From positions 43,487,927 to 43,551,926 of the forward strand of contig OX104119.1 of the NCBI GenBank assembly GCA_944474755.1: DNA of 64,000 nt. Reading direction: 5' to 3'. Positions 26,384-33,430 of this stretch are shown piece after piece. The notes under the pieces are model-generated. The model saw only the letters and a program-made list of their open reading frames with translations, had not been told where the DNA came from and searched no databases. Position numbers and translations under genes: made by a program. How positions within the stretch are numbered: position 1 is the first letter of the stretch; every line of letters begins with the position of its first letter. The DNA is from Limnoperna fortunei (taxonomy: Eukaryota; Mollusca; Bivalvia; Mytilida; Modiolidae).

Positions 26384-27834
26384 TTAATAATACATTTATG
26401 ATTATTACCTTAAAATTCATTCTATTGTTATCCTTTGTTTGGAGTTTTACATATCTGTTTTTATTACATACTTTGGCAGAGCTTGTGTTCCTTATTTAAA
26501 CATTGCTACTGACGATGAAAAAAGCTTTTTGTCTTTTGTCTTGTGTAAATCTAAGAAAAAAAACTGCAACGTTTAGGTTTCATAACTATTGCAAAAATTA
26601 AATCTTAACAATTAAAACCAATACATCCTTAACAGATCTGTGTAAATTAATGTTAATATTTTAAACACTTGTTGATGCATGACGGGCAAAGAAACGGGTT
26701 ACTGTTGTTGAAGGAAAATTCAAGCAGGCTGTCACAGCGCAAATGGAAAAAAAAATCTCCACATGTGTCGCACTTGCCATATCATCGTACAAATTCGGTA
26801 GACGACAATTAGCTTTGCAGTCTAGCTCTATGGGTATTGTTGATATCTGCTAACTATAATTTTGATGTTAAACTTTTCTTTTTGGAAATGGTGATTACAA
26901 ACTTATTATATACTAAGTGTTCGAACAAATGCACACGCATGCTGTGATTGTCCAGGACGACCCCACTCCGTCCATTATAGCCAAAGAAGCAAAGAAGCAA
27001 AACTCGGTAGCGAAAACTAGCGCAAATACACTGCAATCCAGGACATTGTCTTTTTGCTGTACTTTCGGTTTTTTATATTAATAATATTTTTCCCCTGTCC
27101 ATTAACACGTGAAACATGAATTTTAATAGAGTTTGCGACTTTTTTTTAGTTTTCGGTGGTTTTCAATGGATCGAAATTCTTAATTTGTGGCTAAAATTTG
27201 CCGGGGCTGGTTTCAGGCGGAACATGTATTGATTGGTTTCAGGAACACCAGATCTTACAGAGCTATAGGAAAACAAAAGATACGAGAAGTCAATGCAAAA
27301 TCTTTCTTCTGCAATTACTGAGAGTTCTTTTTTTTTTTTGTCAAATTTTAATTTTTTTTCTTGGGGACCGGTGATGTTTTGCTGGTATTTCGCTTTTTCA
27401 TAATTGAAGTTGGAATTATTTCATCCGCTTTTATACAGGTTGGGGTCGAAAATATAAATTATAGTCTGGAGCTGGAACACATGGTCTAGGTTACGTTCTA
27501 CCCTCTCTCTTGTTTGTTTTCTGTCATTTTTCCGAAGTTGCGACAAGTTCAAAATGCGTTTTACGTCAGAATCGCGAGCCTGATGCTCATCTTGGCAGCA
27601 AATTATGTGGAAACATGTACCTATGGACGGACATTGACATTTTTCTTGAGGTACAGTTGGACAGCATATTTCTCAGCAGTCAAACCTTCCACGAGAAATT
27701 ACTTTGCTTCAGGAACATGAATAACTCTTTTTTCTTCAATTGTCGCAATAGCAAGGGCACGTTGTGACGTACTTTGGTCTTAAACAATGTGTACCTCATT
27801 TACAAGTGGAGGAAAAGACACAGCGGCATTATTT

Positions 27835-27913
<79 letters not shown>

Positions 27914-30900
27914 CTTTTTATTTATTTATTTTTACATAATAATAATTACTATGACTTGTCAATTAATTAAGTTGCCGGACCTGTATTACCTCCCTTCACA
28001 TCTCGGCATACCCGAAATACCGACCTTCGGGACAAAAAATTGCAATATTTTCATAAATATACGTTTTTTTACACTTTGACTGAAACGTAATAATTCAATA
28101 TCATAATCTTGTTATATCTTCCAAATATTTTGTAAAAATTCTGTCTGATAATAACGAAAACCATTAAAGTCGATTTCTGTCTCGGGGATTTTGTCTCGGG
28201 TTCGGGTTCGGGCTACCCGAAATACCGACCACCCTGTGGATAAGAAGATCAAGGAAATAAAACATACAGTAATATGTTATCGCTATTTTGTATCATTGTG
28301 ATGTCGCGTTGTAAAGAAGTCCTCACAAACTGCCAATAATTGCCCATATCTTGCTCAAAACAGTTTAGAAACTATTAGTAATTATCCAGATCATGCTAGT
28401 AGAGTAAGATATTTTTGGCAGCAAACTTTGTTTCTCATAGTGATAAACACTGCATCCTAAACTTGATTGATAGAAAGGAATATGATACTATTGTTTAGCA
28501 GGAAATGTTTCTCAACAAAAAACTTACTCTCATAAATGCACTGTAACAGGATTGCATTAATTTACTGTGTATCTCACATTTTTAATACAGAATTAAATTA
28601 TCTTGAAATAGAAACATAGTTCTCTGTCTATAACTATGTGTTTTTTCACGGTCTTATTGGTTCAAGTAAAGGTGTTAATCATGTTAATAGCATCCTGAGC
28701 ATAAGGAATGTTTTCTAATGAGAAAATCAATGGGTTTAACACTTCACTAAGTAAATTTATTCAATGTGTGTCATTTATTTACAGATAAATATGACTTGGA
28801 TGACAAAGAGTGGGATGTGTTCACTTTAACTGGTGCTCTCAAACTTTTCTTTCGAGAGTTGAAGGAACCATTACTAACTTATCAGCTGTTTGAAAAATCT
28901 GTACCTGCCTTGAGTAAGTATTTGGGATAGGTGCCTCTGTGGCCGATTCGTTAAGGTAGTTAGTTTACTATAGATCACGTGCCTGGTTGTGGGTTCCAGT
29001 CTCTTCGCTTGTAGGGTGTACTAGACTCCAACCTTATTGGCAAGGATTGCCAGTTTTCCTACCGCAGGTTGGGGGATTTCTCCGGGTACTCCAGCTTCTT
29101 ACTTACTTACTTAGGCCCTTCGCTCCTCCTGGTGCATAGGCCATCAACGATAAGTCTCCAGCGCTGCCTGTTCTTTGCTGTTAGTTCCAGTTGTCCCCAT
29201 GTCTGTCCTGTCAGCTTGACATCTGATTCCAGGTCCCTTCTCTGGGTGTTTCTTGGTCATCTTCACTTTCTCTTCCCCTGGGGTGTCCATGTTAGTGCCT
29301 GCCTTGTGATGTTTCCACTTGGCTTCCACTTTTGCTGGCAGGAAACTATCAGTAACAATGAGTTATGGGGAAGGACCAACCAATGCCCAGTTGAAGAAAA
29401 GATCCGGAGAAGAAAGTGGGGTTGGCTAGGACATACTTCGGCTTCCTTCCCCAATAAAATTTAGATGCCATGATATAGCTGAAAAAATTGCTGAAAGGGG
29501 CGTTAGACACCGTCAAAAAAACAAACAATAATAATAAGTTTTCAGACTAAATGTCGGGGATTTTATCTGGGTACTCTGTCTTTCTCCCCCAATAAAAACT
29601 GGACTAAATGATATAGCTGAAAAATTATTGAAAGTGGCATTAAACACCATTCAAACAAACAAACAAACACACATCTGCTGTTCAGAAGTATGTGAGAAAA
29701 CGTCATTTTCAATCAGCTGTGACATGTATTTGGTATCAGCAGTGTGATTTAACAAACAAGAAAACCTACATTTCACAGTCTTCACGAAATGCGTCGGTCC
29801 AACGGACAAAACCAATATAAGAACGCTTGTACCGGTAAAAAATCGTCTTTCGTCGGTCTGAAAGTCCTACATTGTTATTATCGAAGTTTAAGTTGCCCTG
29901 ATGGTTCGTTCACAGAAAATACTTATATATCTGGTAGTAACTGATTCACACAGACTTCCAACTTTTGAGTAAATATGTAAAACCAATAAAAATTGCAAAG
30001 ATCCTGCGTATTTAACTCATTTTTGAAACATTTTAGTTTGGCAAATGGATTACGCGCCATTTGTTTATTTCCGGGATACGTCTAATTACCAACAGCGAGA
30101 AATGAGAAAAAAGTAGACTACAACGGCCTTTATTGAAAAATTGTAACTGTTTGATAAACAAACACTTTAAAATGGGGTTGAAACTCAAAAGTTCGTTTAA
30201 AACATATTTTATTTTAATCATTGGCTTTGATGATATATAAAATATATAATAGTAAGCTGAAATTGAAGGAATAAAAATAAATGGTTATCAATGACCTCAT
30301 GATAATTTCTATAGATGGGTGTCCCATGAAGCAGTTACTTTCAGCTTTGTGAATTATTTCTGTGTATAATAAAATGTTATTTTATTTATATTCTTTTGAA
30401 TTTTGTCCAGATATACACAGCATGTTTATAACAGTTATGAACAGTATCATGTTTACAATAACTTTTATGTATGATATATGTCTGTATCTACATGAATATA
30501 AGGTAGCTAGTTAAATGTAAACAATGGCTACATCGACAAATTTGGTCCGGCAAAAGTTGCTTCGTTCCAGCATGTCTGGGGAAGTTGGTGGACCGAATGT
30601 CCACCAATCTTTGGAAAGATTTCGTGAAGACTGATTTCATACAACAATATTGCTGATGCAGACTTATTTCAAAATGGGTGTCATCAGTATACTGGTATAA
30701 TGTAAACAGTAGCTGAACCAATCAAAAAATCTTAATTTATAGAAAGAGATGTAACTTAAGTTTTATTACATATGCATGACTTTTTTTTGTTTTAGTGAAG
30801 GATTCTAGTGCAGAAAGGCAAAAAATATTCCGAGAAAATATACAAAACTTACCGAAATGCAACTTCGAAACATTTAAGTTCCTTTGCTCACATTTGTCAA

Positions 30901-32168
30901 AGTAAGTATTGTTACCATTGAAATACAGATTTTTGAATAACATGTTTATCCTTCATGTATGTACTGTCGATCTAATGTGTATTTACTCTGTATATTATAA
31001 TGGGAATACCACCCATTTGAAGTAAATAAGTCTTGACTTTTATCACATTTACAATAAATGGTAATAACCCAAATAAAAAATCAAAATTAAATGCTATATA
31101 TCATTTTGATATGATGTTTCTATCCACTAAAGGAAGGTTGGTATTGCATTTGGGTTTTCTGGCCCCTACCCTTCCAGAAAAAGGGCTAAAATGGGTGTAT
31201 TGACAAAACTTCTGTAGAATGTTTATTTTTCATCCGATTTTGATCATTCGTTTTTTATTGTATTCCTCAGTAAATTCTGTCAACTAAATGTGCAACTGTT
31301 TTTATGTATCTTGCACAGTTACATTGCTAAGGGGGGTCAAAATTAAACCTTGCCCAAAAAAATCAACTTTTTTATTGGTGATCCTATTTTCAAAATCTTT
31401 TTTTTCATTGGAATCCTTGTGAAAATCCCTGCTTGCATATTACAATCCCAAAAATATGGTACTTTATAATGTGAACTTTAAGTAAAGATATATTTATAAT
31501 CACCATATAGTAATAATGGGGTGGGAATCTAAAAAAGCCTAAATGAACAGTCTGAAAAACATGGTAATCTTAGTAGCCATATAGAAAACAATTCTTTCTA
31601 TGTAGAGGTGTAAAGCAATATATTTTTCTTGAAATACCATCCACACTCTCTATCTATTATGTAGAAAGAAAGATACCAACACTGTTTAAGTAGATCTGTA
31701 GAAAATGCTCATAAGTAGTGGATACCTGAAGGTATGCAGCGTTGTCGTAGTATAAGTCTTACTAGTAGAAGGGTGACAACAACACTTCGTAGGATGCTTA
31801 AGTTTACAATTTTTATTGGTCGACTAGTTTCAGCAGTTATCTGCCGTCATCAGGACAATTTTTCATAAAAGTAACAGAGCTTAAGTACTATGTTTTAAGG
31901 TTGATCTTATAATTATTGTAATCAGTGGAATGCTGTGGTAGAATCTACATATGGTTAAACTACAGCAGAATAATTGTTTTATTTGTTTTACAGAGTGGTA
32001 GAATTGAGTAAAGAAAATAGAATGGAAGTACAGAATATTGCTATTGTGTTCGGTCCAACGTTAATATGGCCACAACATGAAAACAATCACTGTATTGCTA
32101 CTAACATGGTCTACCAAAGCAAAATTGTTGAATATTGTTTATTAGAAAGTAAGGCCATCTTCAGATGA
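7424..32168 (+). CDS. ARHGAP12/15/27-like: Rho GTPase-activating protein, PH + RhoGAP domains (12 exons, 5' incomplete)
   Basis: Seen: twelve exons with AG/GT borders and matching phases join to 1419 nt, 472 residues and a TGA at 32166-32168. Residues about 20-76 are a Ser/Pro-rich linker with PPPP and SPPP runs. A PH domain spans about 95-203 (KKMKKNW near its start). A Glu/Lys-rich then basic Ser-rich linker follows (204-277), then a RhoGAP domain (about 278-472). RhoGAP landmarks are GIYRISG with arginine finger R319, ALKLFFRELKEPLL with K356 and R360, and QNIAIVFGPTL with N429. Known: this domain order is that of ARHGAP9/12/15/27, cytosolic and membrane-recruited proteins that speed GTP hydrolysis on Rac/Rho GTPases. 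The length and order from the first visible exon resemble ARHGAP15 (about 475 residues); SH3 or WW exons typical of 12/27 could lie upstream. All catalytic residues are present, so an active GAP is inferred. Which paralogue it is remains open. Confidence 0.93.
8205..8560. repeat. Degenerate tandem repeat (45-90 bp spacing)
   Basis: Variants of gcaagcaaattgccacatg recur at about 8206, 8265, 8310, 8360, 8404, 8490 and 8537, each followed by a 'cattgtcca/ccctta' T-rich stretch. Open frames across it are low-complexity. Confidence 0.55.
9330..9605. repeat. Diverged tandem repeat
   Basis: aataaaatgcatgtccatcattac occurs near 9390 and 9545. Companion segments like 'tcaa.ttcctaaattttctttaatgac' occur near 9335, 9435, 9495 and 9585. 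Confidence 0.55.
10115..10153 (+). CDS. RhoGAP gene exon b: 39-nt microexon
   Basis: After acceptor ...ttatag, 13 codons (DSNLEKATYPPQQ), then donor gttagt; phase 0 on both sides, so it could be skipped without a frame change. It joins the proline-rich linker to the start of the PH domain. The call rests on splice sites and phase fit rather than similarity, so confidence is moderate. Confidence 0.68.
10710..10768 (+). CDS. RhoGAP gene exon c: start of PH domain
   Basis: Acceptor tgttttcag, 59 nt, donor gtgagt; enters in phase 0 and leaves after two bases of a codon. It encodes EPFSGTVSRAKILEGHKKM. The KILEGHKKMKKNW string across the next junction is where ARHGAP12/15/27 proteins begin the first PH beta strands. 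Confidence 0.86.
10769..11970. other. Intron after exon c
   Basis: About 1.2 kb, AT-rich. No recognised mobile element. An inverted pair of similar segments (near 11640-11670 and 11735-11765, tttcaaaaaataa... and its complement) forms a possible hairpin. Nothing coding. Confidence 0.55.
11971..12154 (+). CDS. RhoGAP gene exon d: PH domain core
   Basis: Acceptor ttttttccag, 184 nt, donor gtaagt; the first base completes a Lys codon and the exon ends in phase 0. It reads KNWITCFAKLSGSNLVFYKD and, further on, SSKRNVIS, matching the 'KKNW..W.VL.GS.L.FYK' and 'SSRKNVF' blocks of the PH domain in this family. The loop between strands 1 and 2 is basic, fitting phosphoinositide binding (inference). 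Confidence 0.93.
12205..12251. repeat. (AT)n microsatellite
   Basis: About 23 uninterrupted TA units, 50 bp after the exon d donor. Confidence 0.95.
12645..12819 (+). repeat. Tandem copies of a splice acceptor plus exon start (49-bp unit)
   Basis: Units start at 12679, 12722 and 12771, with the real exon e at 12820. Spacings are 43, 49 and 49 bp, and a partial copy precedes from about 12645. Each unit holds a T-rich tract, an AG, and a copy of the first about 30 bases of exon e (ttgggtaccagtcat-like, then ccagtat). Splicing at 12771 or 12722 shifts frame to an early stop. Splicing at 12679 stays in frame but meets TAG. So only the 12820 acceptor is productive. Confidence 0.88.
12820..12918 (+). 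CDS. RhoGAP gene exon e: end of PH domain
   Basis: Acceptor cttttttag, 99 nt, donor gtaagt; phase 0 at both ends, 33 codons. It encodes LGTSHGDQYLVQTDDDKAFQ and then the amphipathic C-terminal PH helix (LLVQLEMKINEV). The 5' border is the last of a row of near-identical acceptor copies (see 12645-12819). Only this copy continues into a long open PH-like frame. Confidence 0.9.
12950..13065 (-). mobile_element. SINE remnant, antisense
   Basis: Read on the minus strand it shows the SINE order: tRNA-like ggttgtgagtttgag, then ggtggactcaaatgtcaagg and an attat.ggttta segment. Diverged and lacking a clear tail. It lies just after exon e. Confidence 0.5.
13290..13436 (-). mobile_element. SINE 5' half, antisense
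   Basis: On the minus strand it begins ggggcctcggtggccaagag, followed by a B-box-like ggggtttgagtc and caattgacaaggattg, the same blocks as the SINE at 223-492. The 3' conserved part and (CAAA)n tail are missing. Confidence 0.7.
13524..13925. repeat. Bivalve dispersed repeat with internal duplication
   Basis: Starts ataccgccgaagaagagg and ends gcgggggtatacta. Inside, ccttaccatgtggtcctata followed by ttgcgagtaccgattt occurs twice (near 13660 and 13808). Belongs with the repeats at 1688 and 55358. Confidence 0.55.
14017..14113 (+). CDS. RhoGAP gene exon f: acidic/basic linker, two possible donors
   Basis: Acceptor tttccag, 97 nt to donor gttagt at 14114; enters in phase 0 and leaves after one base. 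It encodes GPTPGEGMTVFSLGPPEFEE followed by a Lys/Arg-rich KRKTSFKR. A second donor, gtatga at 14036, would give a 19-nt form with the same exit phase, 26 codons shorter. The longer form is preferred because the extra frame is open, charge-rich and strongly codon-like. Confidence 0.75.
14114..17232. other. Intron after exon f
   Basis: 3.1 kb. Contains a 16-G run (15212-15227), a 14-G run (15837-15850) and hairpin MITE copy B (16281-16370). The remainder is AT-rich without coding signs. Confidence 0.65.
16281..16370. mobile_element. Hairpin MITE, family 1 copy B
   Basis: Starts with caatctaattaa and continues to tttca.ttgctcc like copy A (60-182), and ends with the inverted counterpart near 16350-16370. 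The arms are more diverged than in copy A. It lies in the intron after exon f. Confidence 0.6.
17233..17358 (+). CDS. RhoGAP gene exon g: basic linker before RhoGAP domain
   Basis: Acceptor tttctttcag, 126 nt, donor gttagg; phase 1 in and out. Residues include RSPSSGENSLEKSSSNWLKN and FFSKRPTKESLEQKGIIK. The 'K.F..RRP....L..KG.IKD' pattern directly precedes the GAP domain in ARHGAP12/15/27, which makes the linker assignment firm. Confidence 0.9.
17359..18223. other. Intron after exon g
   Basis: 865 bp. The truncated SINE at 17965-18082 is the only recognisable element. Confidence 0.7.
17965..18082 (+). mobile_element. 5'-truncated SINE copy
   Basis: Contains only the 3' half of the SINE at 223-492 (tccgggtactccggcttcc through gtggcgttaaaacacc and the CAAA tail). 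Flanked by the perfect 14-bp direct repeat aataatcatcaata at 17951-17964 and 18083-18096, so it inserted already truncated. Confidence 0.88.
18224..18322 (+). CDS. RhoGAP gene exon h: first part of RhoGAP domain
   Basis: Acceptor attattgtag, 99 nt, donor gtaact; phase 1 in and out. It encodes DALFGGDLKMICEREKVKIP followed by KFVQKCVAAIEKR, the 'FG..L...C.RE...VP.FV..CI..VE.RG' opening of RhoGAP domains. Confidence 0.94.
18511..19304. repeat. Chimeric bivalve repeat: AGCTCACCTG head, 146-bp units, GCAGGCGAGAC tail
   Basis: The head (18511) matches the head of the 22591 element, a hairpin of agctcacctggacc and ggtccatgtgagct. It is followed by three about 146-bp units, with 'cctcaatttcac' at 18835, 18981 and 19127. 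The tail gcaggcgagac (19294-19304) belongs to the family at 20761-21766. Head and tail come from two different families. Confidence 0.7.
19325..19680. repeat. Two-copy tandem repeat (about 166 bp)
   Basis: gaaattt..cgtttttgtcctgtaactt...atgatcagcaat...caagccctacaaat...ataggagttattgccctt is present twice. Related segments (taactcctataaggagtca type) occur at 56280-58210. Confidence 0.65.
20040..20630. repeat. 65-bp tandem array with retroelement-like tail
   Basis: ctgatatcaaagtaacac starts at 20128, 20193, 20258 and 20323, and its last variant is at 20388: a constant 65-bp period. Each unit carries gaagcaggatatgctgaccc and ttcctgaacacctg. A similar 'gcaggcactgcttac..gtccggagcatctg' block follows the RT pseudogene at 48400. 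The array may therefore derive from that retroelement's 3' end (inference). Confidence 0.7.
20761..21766. repeat. Bivalve element with GTCTCGCCTGC / GCAGGCGAGA ends and seven-odd 146-bp units
   Basis: Begins gtctcgcctgcgacgaaagt, itself a hairpin with ggaggcgagac, and ends gcaggcgaga (21756-21765). Between lie tandem units with 'cctcaatttca' at 20859, 21005, 21150, 21300, 21445 and 21591 (period 145-150). A diverged antisense set is at 43795-44280. No coding frame. Confidence 0.75.
22184..22261 (+). CDS. RhoGAP gene exon i: arginine-finger exon
   Basis: Acceptor tatatacag, 78 nt, donor gtattt (weak); phase 1 in and out. It encodes GLDHDGIYRISGNQAHIQKL. The Arg in GIYRISG (residue 319 of the reconstruction) is the arginine finger that completes the GTPase active site. 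A decayed copy of the second half of this exon lies at 22472-22522. Confidence 0.95.
22472..22522 (+). pseudogene. Relic duplicate of the 3' half of exon i plus donor
   Basis: aatcaaactcacatacag.agctatggtgtc aligns with aatcaagctcacatacag.agctacggtgtc of exon i, and the match continues past the exon end (gatctagttatttata against gatcaaggtatttata). About 42 of 50 bases agree. The donor GT has become TT. The frame is still open, but the copy lacks the arginine-finger half and any acceptor. Confidence 0.8.
22591..24349. repeat. Bivalve element with AGCTCACCTG / CAGGTGAGC ends and about ten 165-bp units
   Basis: Begins agctcacctgacccaaaggg, a hairpin with ggtcatgtgagct, followed by a (GTC/GGC)n-rich cgtcgtcgtcggcggcgg stretch. 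It ends caggtgagcgatacaggctc. In between, units of about 160-167 bp repeat (ttgtttggatggtcctctat...ttcaaaatggccgc.accgcaggactta...aggaccctatgggaaaaag). Several sub-blocks are nearly identical, so the array expanded recently. Short frames in it are artefacts. Confidence 0.8.
25611..25960. repeat. 47-bp tandem repeat interrupted by a MITE
   Basis: Units of the form ggctaccnttgttgtacagc followed by aatacattattgcagaattt recur before and after the inverted-repeat element at 25711-25874. Confidence 0.65.
25711..25874. mobile_element. MITE with CAGTCTTC(N)CGAAAT ends, copy A
   Basis: Starts cagtcttcgcgaaat and ends atttcgggaagactg, inverted with one mismatch. Shares the end motif and the adjacent ggtccnncggac block with the element at 29776-30633. 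No clear target duplication. Confidence 0.7.
26017..28233. mobile_element. 2.2-kb DNA transposon with about 240-bp TIRs and 9-bp TSD
   Basis: Left TIR 26017-26258 and right TIR 27986-28233 are long, highly similar inverted repeats (outer end ggtggtcggtatttcgggta; inner end gatgtgaagggaggtaa). Flanked by exact 9-bp duplications ctgtggata (26008-26016, 28234-28242). The motif tcggtatttcgggta occurs at both ends of each TIR. Microsatellites sit just inside each arm: (AAT)n about 26308-26387 and (ATTT)n about 27832-27920. No transposase seen between. MULE-like is inferred from TIR length and TSD size. Confidence 0.92.
28785..28913 (+). CDS. RhoGAP gene exon j: RhoGAP core
   Basis: Acceptor tttatttacag, 129 nt, donor gtaagt; phase 1 in and out. 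It encodes the W(D/E)D..T.TGALK.FFREL.EPL block, including TGALKLFFRELKEPLL. K356 and R360 match the conserved Lys and Arg that support the arginine finger. The preceding 6.5-kb intron contains a 2.2-kb DNA transposon. Confidence 0.95.
28931..29517 (+). mobile_element. SINE copy split by a LINE fragment
   Basis: The 5' part (28931-29098) runs from ctctgtggccgattcg to tccgggtactccagcttctt. The 3' part (29437-29517) resumes at cggcttccttccccaataaa and ends in an A-rich tail. Between them is an antisense LINE 3' end (29099-29436). The short repeats agcttctt and ggcttcctt on either side suggest the LINE's target duplication. The SINE is therefore older than the LINE insertion. Confidence 0.75.
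29099..29436 (-). mobile_element. LINE 3' fragment (C-terminal ORF2 end), nested in SINE
   Basis: On the minus strand the frame includes NITRQALTWTPQGKRK, then TWGQLELTAKNRQRW and a stop directly followed by (TAAG)n. Known: the 'RQAL.W.PQGKR..GRPK..WRRDLE' tail is a hallmark of the C-terminal end of invertebrate non-LTR reverse-transcriptase ORFs. Two stop codons interrupt the GRPK-like stretch, so it is dead. Only about 340 bp remain, as expected for 5'-truncated LINE insertions. Confidence 0.75.
29548..29668 (+). mobile_element. SINE 3' half
   Basis: From gtcggggattttatctgggt through aataaaaactggac and gaaagtggcattaaacacc to (CAAA)n, the same 3' half as in the other SINEs here. It lies directly downstream of the split SINE. 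Confidence 0.72.
29776..30633. mobile_element. 858-bp element with CAGTCTTCACGAAAT TIRs, copy B
   Basis: 15-bp perfect inverted ends: cagtcttcacgaaat at 29776-29790 and its complement ending at 30633. Inner ends carry paired gtcggtcc/ggaccga motifs. Flanked by the 6-bp direct repeat atttca (29770-29775, 30634-30639). The CAG start recalls hAT elements, but hAT duplications are 8 bp, so the class is uncertain. No transposase frame. Confidence 0.75.
30796..30901 (+). CDS. RhoGAP gene exon k: RhoGAP helices
   Basis: Acceptor tgttttag, 106 nt, donor gtaagt; enters in phase 1 and leaves after two bases. It encodes MKDSSAERQKIFRENIQNLP followed by KCNFETFKFLCSHLSK, the 'I..LP..N..T...L..HL..V' section of the GAP fold. 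Confidence 0.93.
30902..31993. other. Intron after exon k
   Basis: 1.1 kb. The part at 31735-31865 resembles the 3' end of a retroelement on the minus strand (see separate entry). Nothing coding otherwise. Confidence 0.6.
31735..31865 (-). repeat. Possible Penelope-like 3' end remnant
   Basis: Read on the minus strand: gtcctgatgacggcagataa, then ctgctgaaactagtcgacca, then ataaaaattgtaaac. This 'ctgatgacgg...gaaac..gtcgaccaataaa' order resembles the terminal segment of Penelope-type retroelements from memory. It is too short for certainty. Confidence 0.35.
31994..32168 (+). CDS. RhoGAP gene terminal exon l
   Basis: Acceptor tttacag, 175 coding nt to TGA at 32166. It encodes VVELSKENRMEVQNIAIVFG followed by PTLIWP and ends SKIVEYCLLESKAIFR. 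The Asn in QNIAIVFGP (residue 429) is the conserved active-site-supporting Asn. The stop a few residues after the last GAP helix matches ARHGAP12/15/27 C-termini. Confidence 0.96.
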
Positions 32169-33290
32169 AAATATCATTCCACTGTTTTGTATTCCGGGGC
32201 CATCTCAAAGATAACGGTATTGAAAATATACGCAAATGGCAGTATACAGAACATGCAGGCTGTATAAACTTCTACGGAAGGCATATTGAATCCAGACACA
32301 GACAATCCAAGATCCAAGTTGTCTAATATGTTGAGGGCTTTCACTAGAGCCCACATTGGTAGTAATTGTCCCATTAGTACCACCATTATTTCTGTATTTC
32401 CAGATTATTTTGAACTGTGGCCCTTGGTATTTTTTTATTATAAATGTATTTGTTATTTTTTATTGTTGATGTTATTCAAGATTTTATCAGCTGTGTTATT
32501 CTGCACACAATGCGGACCTTTATTGCATGTAAATCTACTGATGTAAGGTTAAATCAGTACCTGAATTAGTTTTCGTGTTAACCTTTGTTTGCAATATGGA
32601 ACATGTTGAATTTGCAATATCGCCCCCTATAAAAATCCCCCATCTATAACAATATGGCCCCACTTAACAAAATCGCCCCATCAAAAATGCCCCCACATAG
32701 AGCAAGATCGACCCACGTACAAATATCTCACTAATTAGTACACTATTATTGTTTTCCTTTGATTATGTTATGATCTCTGTTAAGATAAATCATAAATATC
32801 TGCTCTTTCTTCAGTACTAATAGAATTATAAGTGTATGTTTACAGTTTTTTATCATTATTCTTTTTGTAGGAAAAGATGACATGATAACAATTTCATCTT
32901 TTTTATTATTATGGTAGAAAACAAGAAAACAAACAATGGGTATAAACAAAACATTATGCACTATATAATCTTTTGATGATTTTATTAAGAATAACAAATC
33001 TTTAATAACAAATCTTTAATTATTTAATCATAATAACAAAGAATTATTACTGATATAGTTCATACGAAAACCATTAAAGTAATTAGGATAATTGTAATAA
33101 TTAAAGCAAAATAACGAAATAATGGATCATTAATTTATTAACAAAACATTTCTAATTTTTAATCAGCGACAAAAAACTCCTAAAAGGAGAAAACATTTGA
33201 CATATGTATAACAACTGGTGTTTAATTTGTTACCTTGTATATTTTATGACGACTCTAAATAAAGATTACTTACTTACTTACCTAACAATT
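32169..33290 (+). other. 3' UTR / downstream flank of the RhoGAP gene
   Basis: No coding frame of quality follows the TGA. The only clear AATAAA I noticed in the first kilobase is at 33258-33263. It sits just before an (ACTT)n run typical of a retroposon tail, so it may belong to a repeat and not to the gene. The mature mRNA end is undetermined. Confidence 0.4.
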
Positions 33291-33430
33291 TTATACCAAA
33301 TAGTAGTTTTTGTTAAGTGGGGCGATTTTGCTGAAGTGGGGGGGGGGGGGGGGGCGTTTCTACAGAGAGTGCTTTTACCATGGGGTGTTTTTGACAGGGG
33401 CGATTTTTCCCATGGGCGTTTTTACCAGCA
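32615..33430. repeat. Inverted cluster of GGGGCGATTTT/GGGGCGTTTTT motifs
   Basis: On the left (32620-32715) the minus-strand motifs aatcgccccat, aatgcccccac and atatcgccccc repeat. On the right (33318-33425) the plus-strand motifs ggggcgattttg, gggggcgtttct, ggggcgattttt and gggcgttttt repeat, around a 17-G run (33338-33354). It looks like a mobile element with multi-copy subterminal repeats. The middle is AT-rich. Confidence 0.5.

Larger units (their letters stand above)
22262..28784. other. Intron after exon i (6.5 kb)
   Basis: Contains the exon i relic (22472-22522), the 22591-24349 repeat, a 47-bp tandem array with a MITE in it (25611-25960), and the 2.2-kb inverted-repeat transposon (26017-28233). 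Segments near 24480-24540 and 28270-28320 (cgctgttttgtaacattgtg type) are diverged copies of each other. No exon candidates seen. Confidence 0.7.
28914..30795. other. Intron after exon j
   Basis: 1.9 kb filled by the split SINE with nested LINE, a second SINE 3' half, and the 858-bp inverted-repeat element at 29776-30633. Confidence 0.75.

Noticed and set aside
26209..26499. Asn-rich 96-residue frame
   Set aside because: Translation of the (AAT)n microsatellite next to a TIR.
27764..28079. 68- and 101-residue frames rich in Tyr/Leu/Ile/Phe
   Set aside because: Translation of (ATTT)n inside the 2.2-kb transposon; not a membrane protein.
29069..29464. 131-residue sense frame over the SINE/LINE junction
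   Set aside because: The real coding content is antisense (LINE C-terminal end); this is its shadow.
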